Below are positions 21,299-30,707 of a stretch of DNA of 64,000 bases, piece by piece. The first letter of the stretch is position 1. The number at the start of each line of letters is the position of its first letter. A program made the position numbers and the translations under genes. This DNA comes from Yarrowia lipolytica (lineage: Eukaryota; Ascomycota; Dipodascomycetes; Dipodascales), in contig NC_090774.1 of NCBI RefSeq assembly GCF_001761485.1, forward strand, positions 3,658,001-3,722,000, written 5' to 3'. The notes under the pieces are model-generated. The model was given only the letters and a program-made list of their open reading frames with translations, had not been told where the DNA came from and did not search any database.

Positions 21299-22531
21299 TT
21301 ATTCTGTAGCTATAGCGGGTCTCAGTTTACCAATCCTCTCCTGATGAGTGCTCTCTAACTCTTTCAAATACTCGTCGTCATTTTCGTCCACCATGGTACG
21401 GCCCCTGAGGTTCTCGTCGTTCCATAGCGTGTATCCGTCCGTCTCAAACTGTACAAGATGCTTCTCTGACAGCTTTGAAGGTAGTTCTAAAGCCAAGATC
21501 TCCTCTTTCGTCATACCCGAACATACAGCCGTCGAGTAGGTCCAGCATCGCGCAGTATCTGTGTGATTGTACCCTCCTCCCCCTAAAACCAGAGTGGGCT
21601 TCTTCCACGAAGCGACCTTGCGAACAATCTCACCCAGACCAGGAACACTCAGGTTCCATTTTTTATGTTCATCAGTAGCCAGTCCATCACATCCAAGTAA
21701 CAGGACCACCGCAGTAGGCTGATAGGCCTCATAGTATCCTTCAACAATACTATGGAACACTCGGTCCAGAGACTGGTCTCCAAACCCCTTTCTCAAAGGC
21801 ACATTGGCAGTATGATACTCGCCAGGGCCAGACCCACAGTCAGAAAGTGCACCTGTACCAGGAAAAAATCCTGTATCGTAATGATGTAAGGAGACACAGA
21901 GAACATTCTTGCTGTGGAGAAAGGCTGCACTGACTGCGTCGCCATGGTGAAGATCAACATCAATATACATAATCTTCTGATACTGCTTCCGCATCTCCTG
22001 GATGCCCAGAACCACATCATTGACATAGCAGAACCCAGATGCAGCCGACCGCTTACCATGATGTCTTCCTCCATACCAGTTGATGCACAGTTGGTGTTGT
22101 CCAGACATAAGTTGCCTCGCACAACTCAATGTAGAACCAGCAACAAGTTTGACATACGCGTCAAGACCAGGAAAGATGGGGCAGTCGTGAATAAGTCCCA
22201 TCTTGTCCAACGTCTTTTCGCTTTGACCCTTCTTCAACACCGCCGAAACATACTCCAGACTGTGGTATCTCTGAAGTTCAGCGGCTGTGGCAGGGGTTAT
22301 GGGTATCAGCTTGTATGACTTGTGCAATTGAAGGGCCACCAACAATGAGTCGACCAGAGCAGCCCGGCCTTCATTGGAGGGTCTCCCAGAACATACTTTA
22401 CTGGCCAATGGATGAATGCAAATTCCTGGCATGCCGACAGTGTATTGTACAGTTTCAAACGACGTGTCTCCAAGTAATTTCGAGTTAGGTTTACGCGTTA
22501 TGTCCCTATTGTAAATCAAAATCGCAGCCAT
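21299..22531 (-). CDS. HOS1: Class I histone deacetylase, HOS1/HDAC8 type
   Basis: A 410-residue zinc deacetylase starting MAAILIYNRDITR; the open frame continues upstream but that extension is AT-rich and unconserved. Active-site motifs are present: GRHHGKRSAASGFCYVNDVVLGI (catalytic His pair), YIDVDLHHGDAV (zinc Asp/His), FFPGTG, LLLGCDGLATD (second zinc Asp) and LGGGGYNHTDTARCWTY (catalytic Tyr). The IHDCPIFPG segment and the TARCWTY ending resemble HDAC8/Hos1 more than Rpd3 or Hos2. S. cerevisiae Hos1 deacetylates Smc3 in the nucleus, and the same role is inferred. The RAD9-like gene ends 101 bp upstream on the same strand. Confidence 0.85.
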   Translation of the reverse strand: MAAILIYNRDITRKPNSKLLGDTSFETVQYTVGMPGICIHPLASKVCSGRPSNEGRAALVDSLLVALQLHKSYKLIPITPATAAELQRYHSLEYVSAVLKKGQSEKTLDKMGLIHDCPIFPGLDAYVKLVAGSTLSCARQLMSGQHQLCINWYGGRHHGKRSAASGFCYVNDVVLGIQEMRKQYQKIMYIDVDLHHGDAVSAAFLHSKNVLCVSLHHYDTGFFPGTGALSDCGSGPGEYHTANVPLRKGFGDQSLDRVFHSIVEGYYEAYQPTAVVLLLGCDGLATDEHKKWNLSVPGLGEIVRKVASWKKPTLVLGGGGYNHTDTARCWTYSTAVCSGMTKEEILALELPSKLSEKHLVQFETDGYTLWNDENLRGRTMVDENDDEYLKELESTHQERIGKLRPAIATE

Positions 22532-22632
22532 ACAGTAGTTACTTGAACACCAATATATACAGTACATGTACATTAGTTGAATATAAATTCTATTATACAC
22601 TTGCTGCTGTGAGCTTCTATAAATAATTACTA

Positions 22633-25600
22633 TTAGAGATGAATCATCTGCCTCAATCGACCTGAGACAATAGACTGAATAAACCACTCTCTATCACCAA
22701 GCACAATGTTAGCCCAGGGAAAACGCTGCTTGAAGTTCCGAACCACCTGCTCGAACTTGATGTTTTGGGCATTGGCCTGTAGGTTCAAGATCAGAACCGT
22801 TCTGCTGGCAGGCGACTCAGCCGAGTCGCTCTCATTGATAGTGAATTCACTGAGAGCATCCTCAAGCTCCCCACGGCTGAAGACGGCTTCAACGTAACTA
22901 GGGTTTTGCCCATGAACTAAAACTTGAACGTTCTGATCATGTGTATCGTTGCCAGTGATCACAAACGTGGCAAGAATATCGGAGAGAACCGTCTTCCGAG
23001 ACTTATAGAGACTGAGAAGACTGTGCCTCTTCAAGAAGATCGAAGACGCCTGGTCGCCCTGAGCGTTGATCTTGTTCCAGTTGTTCGAGAACTCCACAAT
23101 ATCCTGATTACAACAAAGACCGAAGTCTACCTGTCCACGAGGCAAAAGGTAGGCAGGCCAATCATTAAGAATAGCTGTGCCACCAAGAACATCGTTGACA
23201 AATGCAGTGTTGAGACAGGGCCACCCCATAGAGAGAGCCTGCAAGTACTTAGGCGTACGAGTGTGAGAGTTAGAGATGACACACCCAAATCGCATACTGA
23301 GAGCCTTACCGTTAATGGTGGGCTCGCCATTCTCCCACTGAAATAGGGACACGAAATCCTCGTGGATGGTGCCGCCTCCAGCAGTGATGGCATTAATGAG
23401 TTGTGTACGCTCACTTGGTTTGTCCTCTGTAGACGTCACAAGAAAGATGCAGCCTTCGAATACGGCCTTGCTCACTGGAGGAGCAGGGGCGGGAGAAGGA
23501 AGGATGATAGAGTGCTCCCGTAGGTATCCAAGATCCCTGCTTAGGCTGTTGTTGGGCTTGCTGGCAGTTGAAACCGAAGTTGAACGTCGCGTCTCTTGTC
23601 GACGAGCAGAAGTAGTCTTCCGAGGAGGGGGAGAAAGCTTTCGCACGGGAGTAGGGGAGACTCTCTTGATGGGAGATCTCATTGGAGGAGGAGGGGATGA
23701 GTAGTGGGGAGCAGGTGACGACATGACCACTTGCGTATCAGGGTATTGGGGGGCTGAAGAACTGGATGCCTCAACGTGGTCAATCTTTGTAAGCTTCACG
23801 TTGTCTGGGAATTCGAAAGACACTCCCGCTCGGAAAGATCGTTCTGGCAGCTTCAAAGAATCAAACTGCTTTTTCGTCAAATGTATCTGGCTCAAATGAA
23901 CTACTCCCACCTCGCCACGATTCAAGAACCGAACCTCGAACGAAGTGTACCCATCCATCGTGGCTACTGTATCTGCCACTTCGCCTGGGGCCGTTACACC
24001 ACGGACAATGACAGCTCTTCCCCTTGATGATCCCTTAAAGACAGTGACTTCCGTATCAGGGAGAAATATTAGCGGGGTAAAGGGGCTTCCGCTGCTTGAG
24101 TATGGACTCATCTCGAGCTCGTTGGGATTATTGGTAGCGTAACAAAAAATCAACTTCGCAGTGTCATCCTCATCACACATTACTCTAGTAGGGTACCACT
24201 TGTTCTTCCATCGCACCAACATAGTCAGGTACTCAGTCTGAGCAGTTTCCGGCGTAGATGTGATAGACTCGGGGATCACAGTCCCGTCCTTCACATGAGG
24301 AGCCTGTGTATGACGTCGCAGGATCTTCTCGTGACTGGTGCTGGGAGAGACATTAGAGCTTTGAGATGGTAGCACATAATTTTCCTCATTAGGGGAGGCG
24401 GATCTGTCTCCAAACGTCGATCTGTGACGCTTGCTGTTCGAGCTGTCTGGGGCAAGCTCTTGCGTATCCGCCATCTCCTCGGAGAAAGACCGTTTTCTGC
24501 CATTAGCACCCCCGTTATCAGGCTGCGAATCGGCCACTTCATCATCAGACATGGACACGTCGTCAGACCCATCAACCACAGTCATTCTTGACATCCTCGC
24601 TCTTCTCACAATCAGAGGGCTTCCTTGAGAAAGTGTGGGGCTATGTCTGCCCAGAGCAGATCTCCTTGGCTGGATGCTTGGATCTTGACTATGGGGAACT
24701 TGAACAACAGATTCCTTCGAGGGTCGCAAGGGAGTTTCCAGCACTTCCTCATCCGAACAATCATCCATAACTACAGGCTTGCGCGCAACTCCAGCTCCGG
24801 CAGGTGTGGCCAAAACCTGGGTCTCTTGGAAGTCGAACGACTCAGGGGTCTCTTGGATAACACCAGGGTACGATATGCGACTTTGGGGTCTACCACGGCT
24901 AGAGCCTCTACCGGAGCCGTCGTTGTCTGTGGCCTGAGAGGTGTGCGAGAGCCGGGCTGCTCGAGAAGACGGAAATCTCATTGGTGTCTCAGATGGCATA
25001 ATCTGAGTGTCGGGGATATTGCCATCGTTATTTCTGTTCTGGTCTGGGGAAGATACAGGGGAGCTGGGAGTTTGTGTGAGCTCCTGAGTGTCTGGAATGC
25101 TGGTAGGGTCTTGTCGGCTTTTCGGAGCAGGTGTACTGAGATCGTTGGGCATAATTTGTGTGTCTGGAATATCTTGGCTGTGATGATTATCAGATTGTGT
25201 ATCGGCCTGATCATTGGAATTGGGCATGATCTGGGTATCGGGAATATCGAGGGCATGGGGGTAGGCTGGCAGTTCCTGAGTATCGGGAAGGATCATTGTT
25301 TCATTGTGAACGTAGTCATTGGCGTCTTGGGTAGCCTCTTGAGTCGCATCTTGCGTCACTTCCTGCGTCACTTCCTGCGTCACTTCCTGCGTCACGTCCT
25401 GAGTGATGTCCTGGGTGATATCCTGGGTGTCATCGGGCATGCCTGCCTCTGAAGACTCAGGGATAACACCTGCCTCAAGCTGGTCATCTATCTGAGATTG
25501 CGACATGTCTCCATCTTCCAGGAACCGGCCAATGCCAAAAGAGCGCTCGAAATCAAACGGCTGAGCGGGTCCTTCAACTCGGTCCGAGGACATGTCGGGC

Positions 25601-25790
25601 ACGCGGATGTCTTCCTGCGTGTCAGCTTCGTCCATAATTGGGTCAGGTGCCGGTCGACGCGGACGTCCACGATTGGCAATTCGTCGAGCACGAGCGTCGT
25701 CTTCCCACTGAGGATCAGGCTGGGTCTGTGTTAGTGTACGTGTCTGTTTTCCTTACCACCAGTCTCAATACTCACGTCAAAATCGTCCAT
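22633..25790 (-). CDS. RAD9: DNA-damage checkpoint mediator, RAD9/Crb2/53BP1 family (2 exons)
   Basis: CDS is complement(join(22633..25725, 25776..25790)), 1035 residues. Exon 1 is only 15 nt (MDDFD). A 50-nt intron (GTGAGTATTG to CACTAACACAG) joins it in frame to TQPDPQWEDDARARR. The N-terminal third is an SQ/TQ cluster: a VTQE tandem array and repeated IPDTQIM/IPDTQEL motifs. A Tudor-like domain (VRWKNKWYPTRV to GVVHLSQIHL) lies at ~505-600. A Ser/Pro/Arg-rich stretch precedes C-terminal tandem BRCTs (VFEGCIFLVTSTEDKPSER to the end). This family binds methylated and phosphorylated histones at breaks and recruits effector kinase to Mec1/ATR-Tel1/ATM signalling. The next gene on the strand is HOS1. 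Confidence 0.85.
25329..25432 (-). repeat. 12-bp tandem repeat encoding VTQE units
   Basis: About eight units (TQDI, TQDV, TQEV, TQDA, TQEA) in the RAD9-like N-terminus. Three consecutive TQEV units are nearly identical at DNA level, suggesting recent expansion. Each unit adds one TQ kinase site. Confidence 0.8.
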
Positions 25791-26154
25791 CAGCGTGTCG
25801 TGCGATGTGCTCTTGTTATGGACCGAATCTGTGGTGACATGCAAGTGCTTTAGCAGGGATGAAAGTGTATACGCGGTTGGTGCGCGAGGGAAGCTGTAAG
25901 TGCAAGAGATGGGTGCAAGCAGAAAACGCATATCTTGGCGTTGGAGTAACGTGTAGAAAAGACGGGGTATCAGGGTGAACCTGGCGATACGCTTATACAC
26001 AAGGAGTATAAGCAAACCACAGACTCATTGTATCCACCACTTTTAACTGTGTTAGCATATGGCTCTACAATGCTTACTCGAAGCCAAAGTACCAGACTAC
26101 ATACTGTACACTGACACAACTACATCTATACTTCTATTCTACGCTAACTACTGT
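25791..26154. other. Intergenic, RAD9-like promoter and SERF 3' end
   Basis: 364 bp with no supported gene. It contains an isolated CTGTGTTAG (reverse acceptor-like CTAACACAG) near 26048 with no matching exon. Confidence 0.45.
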
Positions 26155-26411
26155 CTATTTTTTGCCAGCAGCAGCAGCTTCGGCGGCCTTTTTCTCGGCG
26201 GCTGTGTTAGTCATGGAACTTGATGGCGTTGTAGACTCTCCCTTCACCTTCACGTCTTCGCTCTCTACTCACCCTTGGCCTGCTTCTGACGCATGATTTC
26301 GGCGTCAGATTCCTGTCGCTTGGTAGGGTCGCCCTCCTTCTTGTTCTTTCCGGCCTGCTGCTTCTTGAGGTTCTTGAGTCGGGCGAGTTCTCTCTGGTTT
26401 CCTCGGGTCAT
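26155..26411 (-). CDS. SERF (4F5) family small basic protein, 2 exons
   Basis: CDS is complement(join(26155..26201, 26273..26411)), 61 residues. Exon 1 encodes MTRGNQRELARLKNLKKQ, the near-invariant N-terminus of small EDRK-rich factors, then QAGKNKKEGDPTKRQESDAEIMRQKQAK. Donor GTGAGTAGAG and acceptor GACTAACACAG bound a 71-nt intron that splits an Ala codon (G|CC). Exon 2 adds AAEKKAAEAAAAGKK and stop. Human SERF proteins modulate amyloid aggregation and bind RNA; the function here is inferred from family only. The gene is easily missed because each exon is short. It is divergent from the BUG1-like gene. Confidence 0.85.
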
Positions 26412-26772
26412 GTTGACAGATGGTGTGTGTAATGTGTGACGTCTGCAACTCCCAAAATTTGGGCTTTTGGACTCTCAGTTAGCATCGTGACATGTGCATC
26501 TGGGTGCAGTGACCAGAAAAGCAGCTACCACCAACAGTTGGGGCATATTTTCACGTATTTACAGATCATAATGGCGGCGCATAAACCCAACTCCCTCACT
26601 TATCCGAGTGTAGTACTTGTACTTGTACTTGTTCTCGTACTCGGACCACAAACTACAGCACTACGAGTAGCCAGGTGTGATTCAGGGTTAGGGTTTCCAC
26701 TTGCAGGCTCGTGTGATGTATGATGCAGCAGCATCTGGACATCGGCACTTGTTAACTACAAGTACAACAATC
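26412..26772. promoter_or_regulatory. Divergent promoter, SERF and BUG1-like genes
   Basis: 361 bp shared by two divergent genes. It contains GTACTTGTACTTGTACTTG at ~26612-26630 and TTCAGGGTTAGGGTTT at 26681-26696, which includes CAGGGTTAG, 9 of 10 bases of the circular Yarrowia telomeric unit GGGTTAGTCA. TTAGGG words are known binding sites for Tbf1/Tay1-type Myb factors. Use here is inferred. Confidence 0.45.
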
Positions 26773-27775
26773 ATGTCTGACGAAGAAGTGAAAAACGCGT
26801 CTGGAGGCGAGGAGGACGAAAAGCTGGCTGCTGCCAAGAAGCGGGTGAGTACAATTGCGCCATGGGACATTGCCGACCTTACTAACCCAGTTCGAGGAGC
26901 TCAAGAACAAGAAGAAGAACAAGAAGAAGAACAAGAAGAAGGCCAAGGATGACGAGAAGGAAGAGACTCCCGAGGTAGAGGACAAGGAAGAGGTAGACGT
27001 CAAGGACGATACCAAGAAGGACGATACGGATGATGAGAAGAAGGTAGTGGAGGAGGATAAGTCCGAACCCACAACTACAACAGAAGTTGACAAAGCGAAC
27101 AATATCGAGGAGTCAGACGAGCTCGACAAGATCGTCAAGGAAAGTGTCAAGGAACAGAAGGAGATTGCTGATGCTACCGAGACCGATCTTGCTGCGACTG
27201 CTACTATCGAGCCTCCCAAAGACATTGAGGTGTCTCCTCATCTTGACACCATTGTTAAGGAAGAGGTTCAGACTCGAACCGATATTGCTGATGCCACAGA
27301 ACAGGATCTCAAGAGAGAGAAATTTGATAAGGCCGACTTTGAGGAGACCGCTGCTACTGCCACCCTTGCAGTGGAGGCTGGAAAGAAGTACAAGGAATAC
27401 GAGATTCAGATCTCGGAGCTGCAGGAAGAGCTCAAGACCCTCAAGCTAAAGCATGAGCAGGAGGTGTCGAGTCTCAAGGAGGAGCTGGCAGCGGTGAAGA
27501 ACGAGCGAGAAACATACAAGGCCCGATTGGAAGAGTCTGGGAGACAAAAGCAGAGAAGTGCAATGGATCGACCTGAATCTCGGGGAGGAGAGTCTGAGGT
27601 CTCTCTGTCTCCTCCCATGCCTGCAAGCAGTTACCGACCCCGTGTTGGTTCCCTTGTGGACGTCGATCTGTTCGATGTTTCTAACGCCCGACAGGCTATT
27701 GGCAAGTGGACCGGATGGCAGGTTGATCTGCGACAATGGCGAAGCCAGGGTATTGGCAGCGTTGTTACTTTGTAG
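26773..27775 (+). CDS. BUG1: BUG1-like coiled-coil protein, probable cis-Golgi matrix (2 exons)
   Basis: CDS is join(26773..26844, 26891..27775), 318 residues. The 46-nt intron runs GTGAGTACAA to TTACTAACCCAG. Across the junction the protein reads KLAAAKKR|FEELKNKKKNKKKNKKKAK, like the start of S. cerevisiae Bug1 (ARKRVEELKKKKNKKNKGKK). An acidic Lys/Glu/Asp-rich region follows, then a coiled coil (~185-250: YEIQISELQEELKTLKLKHEQEV...). The C-terminal block is DVSNARQAIGKWTGWQVDLRQWRSQG. Bug1 with Grh1 (GRASP) binds Uso1 tethers in ER-to-Golgi traffic. Low-complexity sequence weakens the assignment. Confidence 0.55.
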
Positions 27776-28183
27776 GGAACATGACGAGATGCGTTGATCG
27801 TGCCTATGAAGTATCCACCATACCCACAACTTATATTTACATGAATTTTTATATGACAACAAATAAGACATTACACGACGGCATGTACAGTAAGACCATG
27901 GCGTGTAATAGGAGCGCCTGGGGAAATGTATAGACATAGTTGACCTTGCCTTATCTTAGCTGATGCTGGATCACGCTTCACGTAATTATGAAGCTTCTAT
28001 GGCAGGTATTGTGCCATACCGCTAACCGCCCAGTATCCTGAACATCCAACAATCTACGACATCTACGGGATCCAACGACAGAGGTACTACTCATACCAAG
28101 ACTACTCGCACAGACCTAAACCGATGCGCTTTAATGCACACACACCTAGAACCAATCATTTACTATGTACATTTTCATTGGGC
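27776..28183. other. Convergent 3' intergenic region
   Basis: 408 bp between the convergent BUG1-like and MRPS8 genes. No gene or notable repeat. Confidence 0.55.
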
Positions 28184-28660
28184 TTAAGAGGCTCGAAGGA
28201 TGACCTCCCCGCCGAGGAATCGTCGGCAGGCCTCGTTGAGGTCGATGACATTTCCGTCCTTTCCGGGAGTCTTGATAAGAATGACCTCACCAATCTTGGG
28301 AGGGTTGACGAACTTGACCTTTCGTCCAAGCTGTAGCTGTCGCAGCTCCTCGGTGGTCAGCACCATTCGTCTACTAGGCTTGGAGACCAGCTTCAGGCTG
28401 TTGAGAACGGGCTGGTTCTGTCGATACTTGAGCTCGATCCACAGCCGTCGCGATGCCACGTTCTGGGGGGTTGTTTCTGTGTAGACAGCATCAGGGCCGT
28501 AAATGTCTCCTCGCTGCACGCCGGAAAGGAAACCCTCACGGTAGAGACCCAGGGCAATTTGCAGGTTGAGCTTGTTGTGAGGAATGGATGTGAGGGGTCG
28601 GCCCACTCGTGCAACGTTCTGCAGGTGCGCACAGAGGTTGGAGGCGTGCAAAAGAGGCAT
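28184..28660 (-). CDS. MRPS8: Mitochondrial small-subunit ribosomal protein uS8m
   Basis: A 158-residue protein starting MPLLHASNLCAHLQNVARVGR. The conserved blocks are SIPHNKLNLQIALGLYREGFLSGVQRGD, TPQNVASRRLWIELKYR, and a C-terminal GEVILIKTP segment, co-linear with yeast Mrps8. It is part of the mitoribosome 37S subunit. The frame runs 17 codons further upstream (MQISTSNFHLTTHHQHD), but that extension is poorly protein-like, and the family normally begins with MxLxxxxNLCAHLxN. The basic N-terminus probably directs mitochondrial import without a long cleaved presequence. Confidence 0.9.
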   Translation of the reverse strand: MPLLHASNLCAHLQNVARVGRPLTSIPHNKLNLQIALGLYREGFLSGVQRGDIYGPDAVYTETTPQNVASRRLWIELKYRQNQPVLNSLKLVSKPSRRMVLTTEELRQLQLGRKVKFVNPPKIGEVILIKTPGKDGNVIDLNEACRRFLGGEVILRAS

Positions 28661-29060
28661 GTCGTGCTGGTGATGTGTGGTGAGATGAAAGTTGGAGGTT
28701 GAAATTTGCAACTCATACCCAAAACTTTATTTCGATAGTGTACTGTGTGATCAGTGGTAGGAAAAGCTGTCCAGTATGAGATGATCTGATATAAAAATGA
28801 GTATGAAAAATACTTGATAATGTATGATTCAGACATACAACAAACTTGTTATAATTTTTAATTGCTCATTTCTTCAATGTCAGGTCCTGTTATCTTCACG
28901 TCAATCCCTATACTTAAATACTTCTAGATAATTCCAACTAAACTCAACTAAACTCAACTAAACTCAACTAAATTTTACCAGTTCTGCAATACGACCAAAT
29001 ACTATTGTTTGACTCACTCATAATTCGTTACATTAAGTAATGTCTAAATGCTACCCCTAC
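28661..29060. other. Intergenic with a 10-bp tandem repeat
   Basis: An AT-rich 400 bp upstream of MRPS8. Four copies of AACTAAACTC occur in tandem at ~28935-28975. No gene. Confidence 0.5.
28935..28975. repeat. Short tandem repeat, unit AACTAAACTC
   Basis: Near-perfect 10-bp units, about four copies, in the promoter-side interval of MRPS8. Confidence 0.75.
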
Positions 29061-30707
29061 TTAAGCCCTGGCAACTCCCTCGCCTCGACACATGGGACAC
29101 GAGTTGCATCCAGTCAGGAGCCAATGATCCACACAGTCCTTGTGGAACTCGTGATGGCACTTATTGAGCTGCCGACACACGTCGCCCTTTTCGTAATCCG
29201 TCATGCAAATAGGGCATTTTTCGCCCTCGATGAACTCTTTCACCGTCGACAATCCTCCAGCCTGCTCCACGTCCTCCTGGGTAGCCAGATGGTTCTTCAT
29301 GGGGCTCAGATGCCTTTCCAACAGGGACAGATCCTCCATGGTAGGTTCATCTGTGAACAGAGAAGCCGCATTGAGAATGGGATGGTCTTCAGGGTACGTG
29401 CCTCCAAAGACATAGACGATCCATGACTGTCTCAGGGGGCGCTCGGGGATGGCTTCTCGTAGCGACTCTCGAGTATTCCGAGGTTCATTGGCGTTGTCAC
29501 CAGTCGGAGGAGGCAGTGAAGGGAGGCTAGGCAGAGGTGGGGCAGTCTGTGAAGCCGGAGAAGTGGCAGGGATGAGAGGATGAGGAGCCACAGCAGGAGA
29601 AATGGCGGAAGCAGATGCAGAACCGGCATCGTCGACTTGTTCCGTGCTCGCCAGAGGGGTATGGTAAGTGGATGCCGAGTCGGGCATTTCCGTCAACGAG
29701 TCTGTGCTACCCTGTCTATCTGGGTTGTTGAATGATGGGCCAAAGTCGCTCATGAATTGATCCAAGATAGATCTACCACGCTCGTAGCGCGAGCGAAGAG
29801 GGTTATACTCTACTGTGTCGGTGGGTTCACTCAGACGAATGGGTCTGGAGGTGGCTGCTTCGAAAAACGGCATGGAATCAGTGGTGATCTCCGCATTGGG
29901 TCCCTGTCCGTTATCTTCCGAAGATCTAATTCCGACCACAAGCACAGGAACAAACGTGGATCCTTCAGTCGGAGGGAATCTAAACATTCGAAAGTAGTTG
30001 AGGGGTCGAACACCTTCCGCCCCAGAGGGTTCACGAGCAGTGATCTCAGGTGAGAGCAGACCTCGCGAAAGTCCAGAGAGGAACCGGTCAAAGTCGTCTG
30101 AGGATGATCCGGTACCTCCGCCGTTCTGGAAGCCAAACTCGGTGCCCACAAGCGAAGATGCGGTCATGGCAGAGGCCAGAAACAACAATCGAGACAACAT
30201 GACCGACTGATTACGTGGCTGCCGTTCATTCGACATACCTGGAATGTCCATGCCTGGAATTCCGCCCGTCGGCACACCCGAATTCCGTGTGGATGCAGGC
30301 TCGGGTTCCTCCAGAATGTTCTCCAGCAAGGGTTGTGTTTCTGAGGCATCGATGGAAGCCTCTCCTAAAGTAGATGCAGCAGCCTGGGGAGTTCCACCAG
30401 GTGGGGAGCTCGACGTTTCCGTATTCGTCGTTGTTGCCGTAGCCCCTGTTGCTGTTCCTACAGCTGCCTGTGTTTCCGCCACCTCAGAGTCGTCCTCAAC
30501 TCTACGTTTGCGTCGTTCGCTGCGGACGGAATCTGTGGCTGATCGCCTTCGGCGTTGCGGTACAAACATGGTGGCAGCGGGGGCCTCCGGACGTCGACGG
30601 CGCAGATGAGTCTGGAGCCGCTGCACCAGACGATTCCGATGTGGTTGTTGAGGGGCACCGCTGGGGTTAGACGACGACGTCGAGTCACGTGACGATGACT
30701 GGCCCAT
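29061..30707 (-). CDS. RING-H2 ubiquitin ligase with N-myristoylation signal
   Basis: A 548-residue protein. The N-terminus MGQSSSRDS fits the myristoylation consensus (Gly2, Ser6), and the following Arg-rich segment (RLVQRLQTHLRRRRP) could add membrane affinity. The middle is Ser/Pro/Thr-rich and disordered. The C-terminal ~130 residues hold the conserved fungal block SWIVYVFGGTYPEDHPIL, ATQEDVEQAGGL, then a C3H2C3 RING: CPICMTDYEKGD, CHHEFHKDCVDHWL, NSCPMC. It resembles uncharacterised fungal RING proteins with the same WIVYVxGGxYPxxHP pre-RING motif. E3 activity is expected from the intact RING; substrates and membrane site are unknown. Confidence 0.85.
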   Translation of the reverse strand: MGQSSSRDSTSSSNPSGAPQQPHRNRLVQRLQTHLRRRRPEAPAATMFVPQRRRRSATDSVRSERRKRRVEDDSEVAETQAAVGTATGATATTTNTETSSSPPGGTPQAAASTLGEASIDASETQPLLENILEEPEPASTRNSGVPTGGIPGMDIPGMSNERQPRNQSVMLSRLLFLASAMTASSLVGTEFGFQNGGGTGSSSDDFDRFLSGLSRGLLSPEITAREPSGAEGVRPLNYFRMFRFPPTEGSTFVPVLVVGIRSSEDNGQGPNAEITTDSMPFFEAATSRPIRLSEPTDTVEYNPLRSRYERGRSILDQFMSDFGPSFNNPDRQGSTDSLTEMPDSASTYHTPLASTEQVDDAGSASASAISPAVAPHPLIPATSPASQTAPPLPSLPSLPPPTGDNANEPRNTRESLREAIPERPLRQSWIVYVFGGTYPEDHPILNAASLFTDEPTMEDLSLLERHLSPMKNHLATQEDVEQAGGLSTVKEFIEGEKCPICMTDYEKGDVCRQLNKCHHEFHKDCVDHWLLTGCNSCPMCRGEGVARA

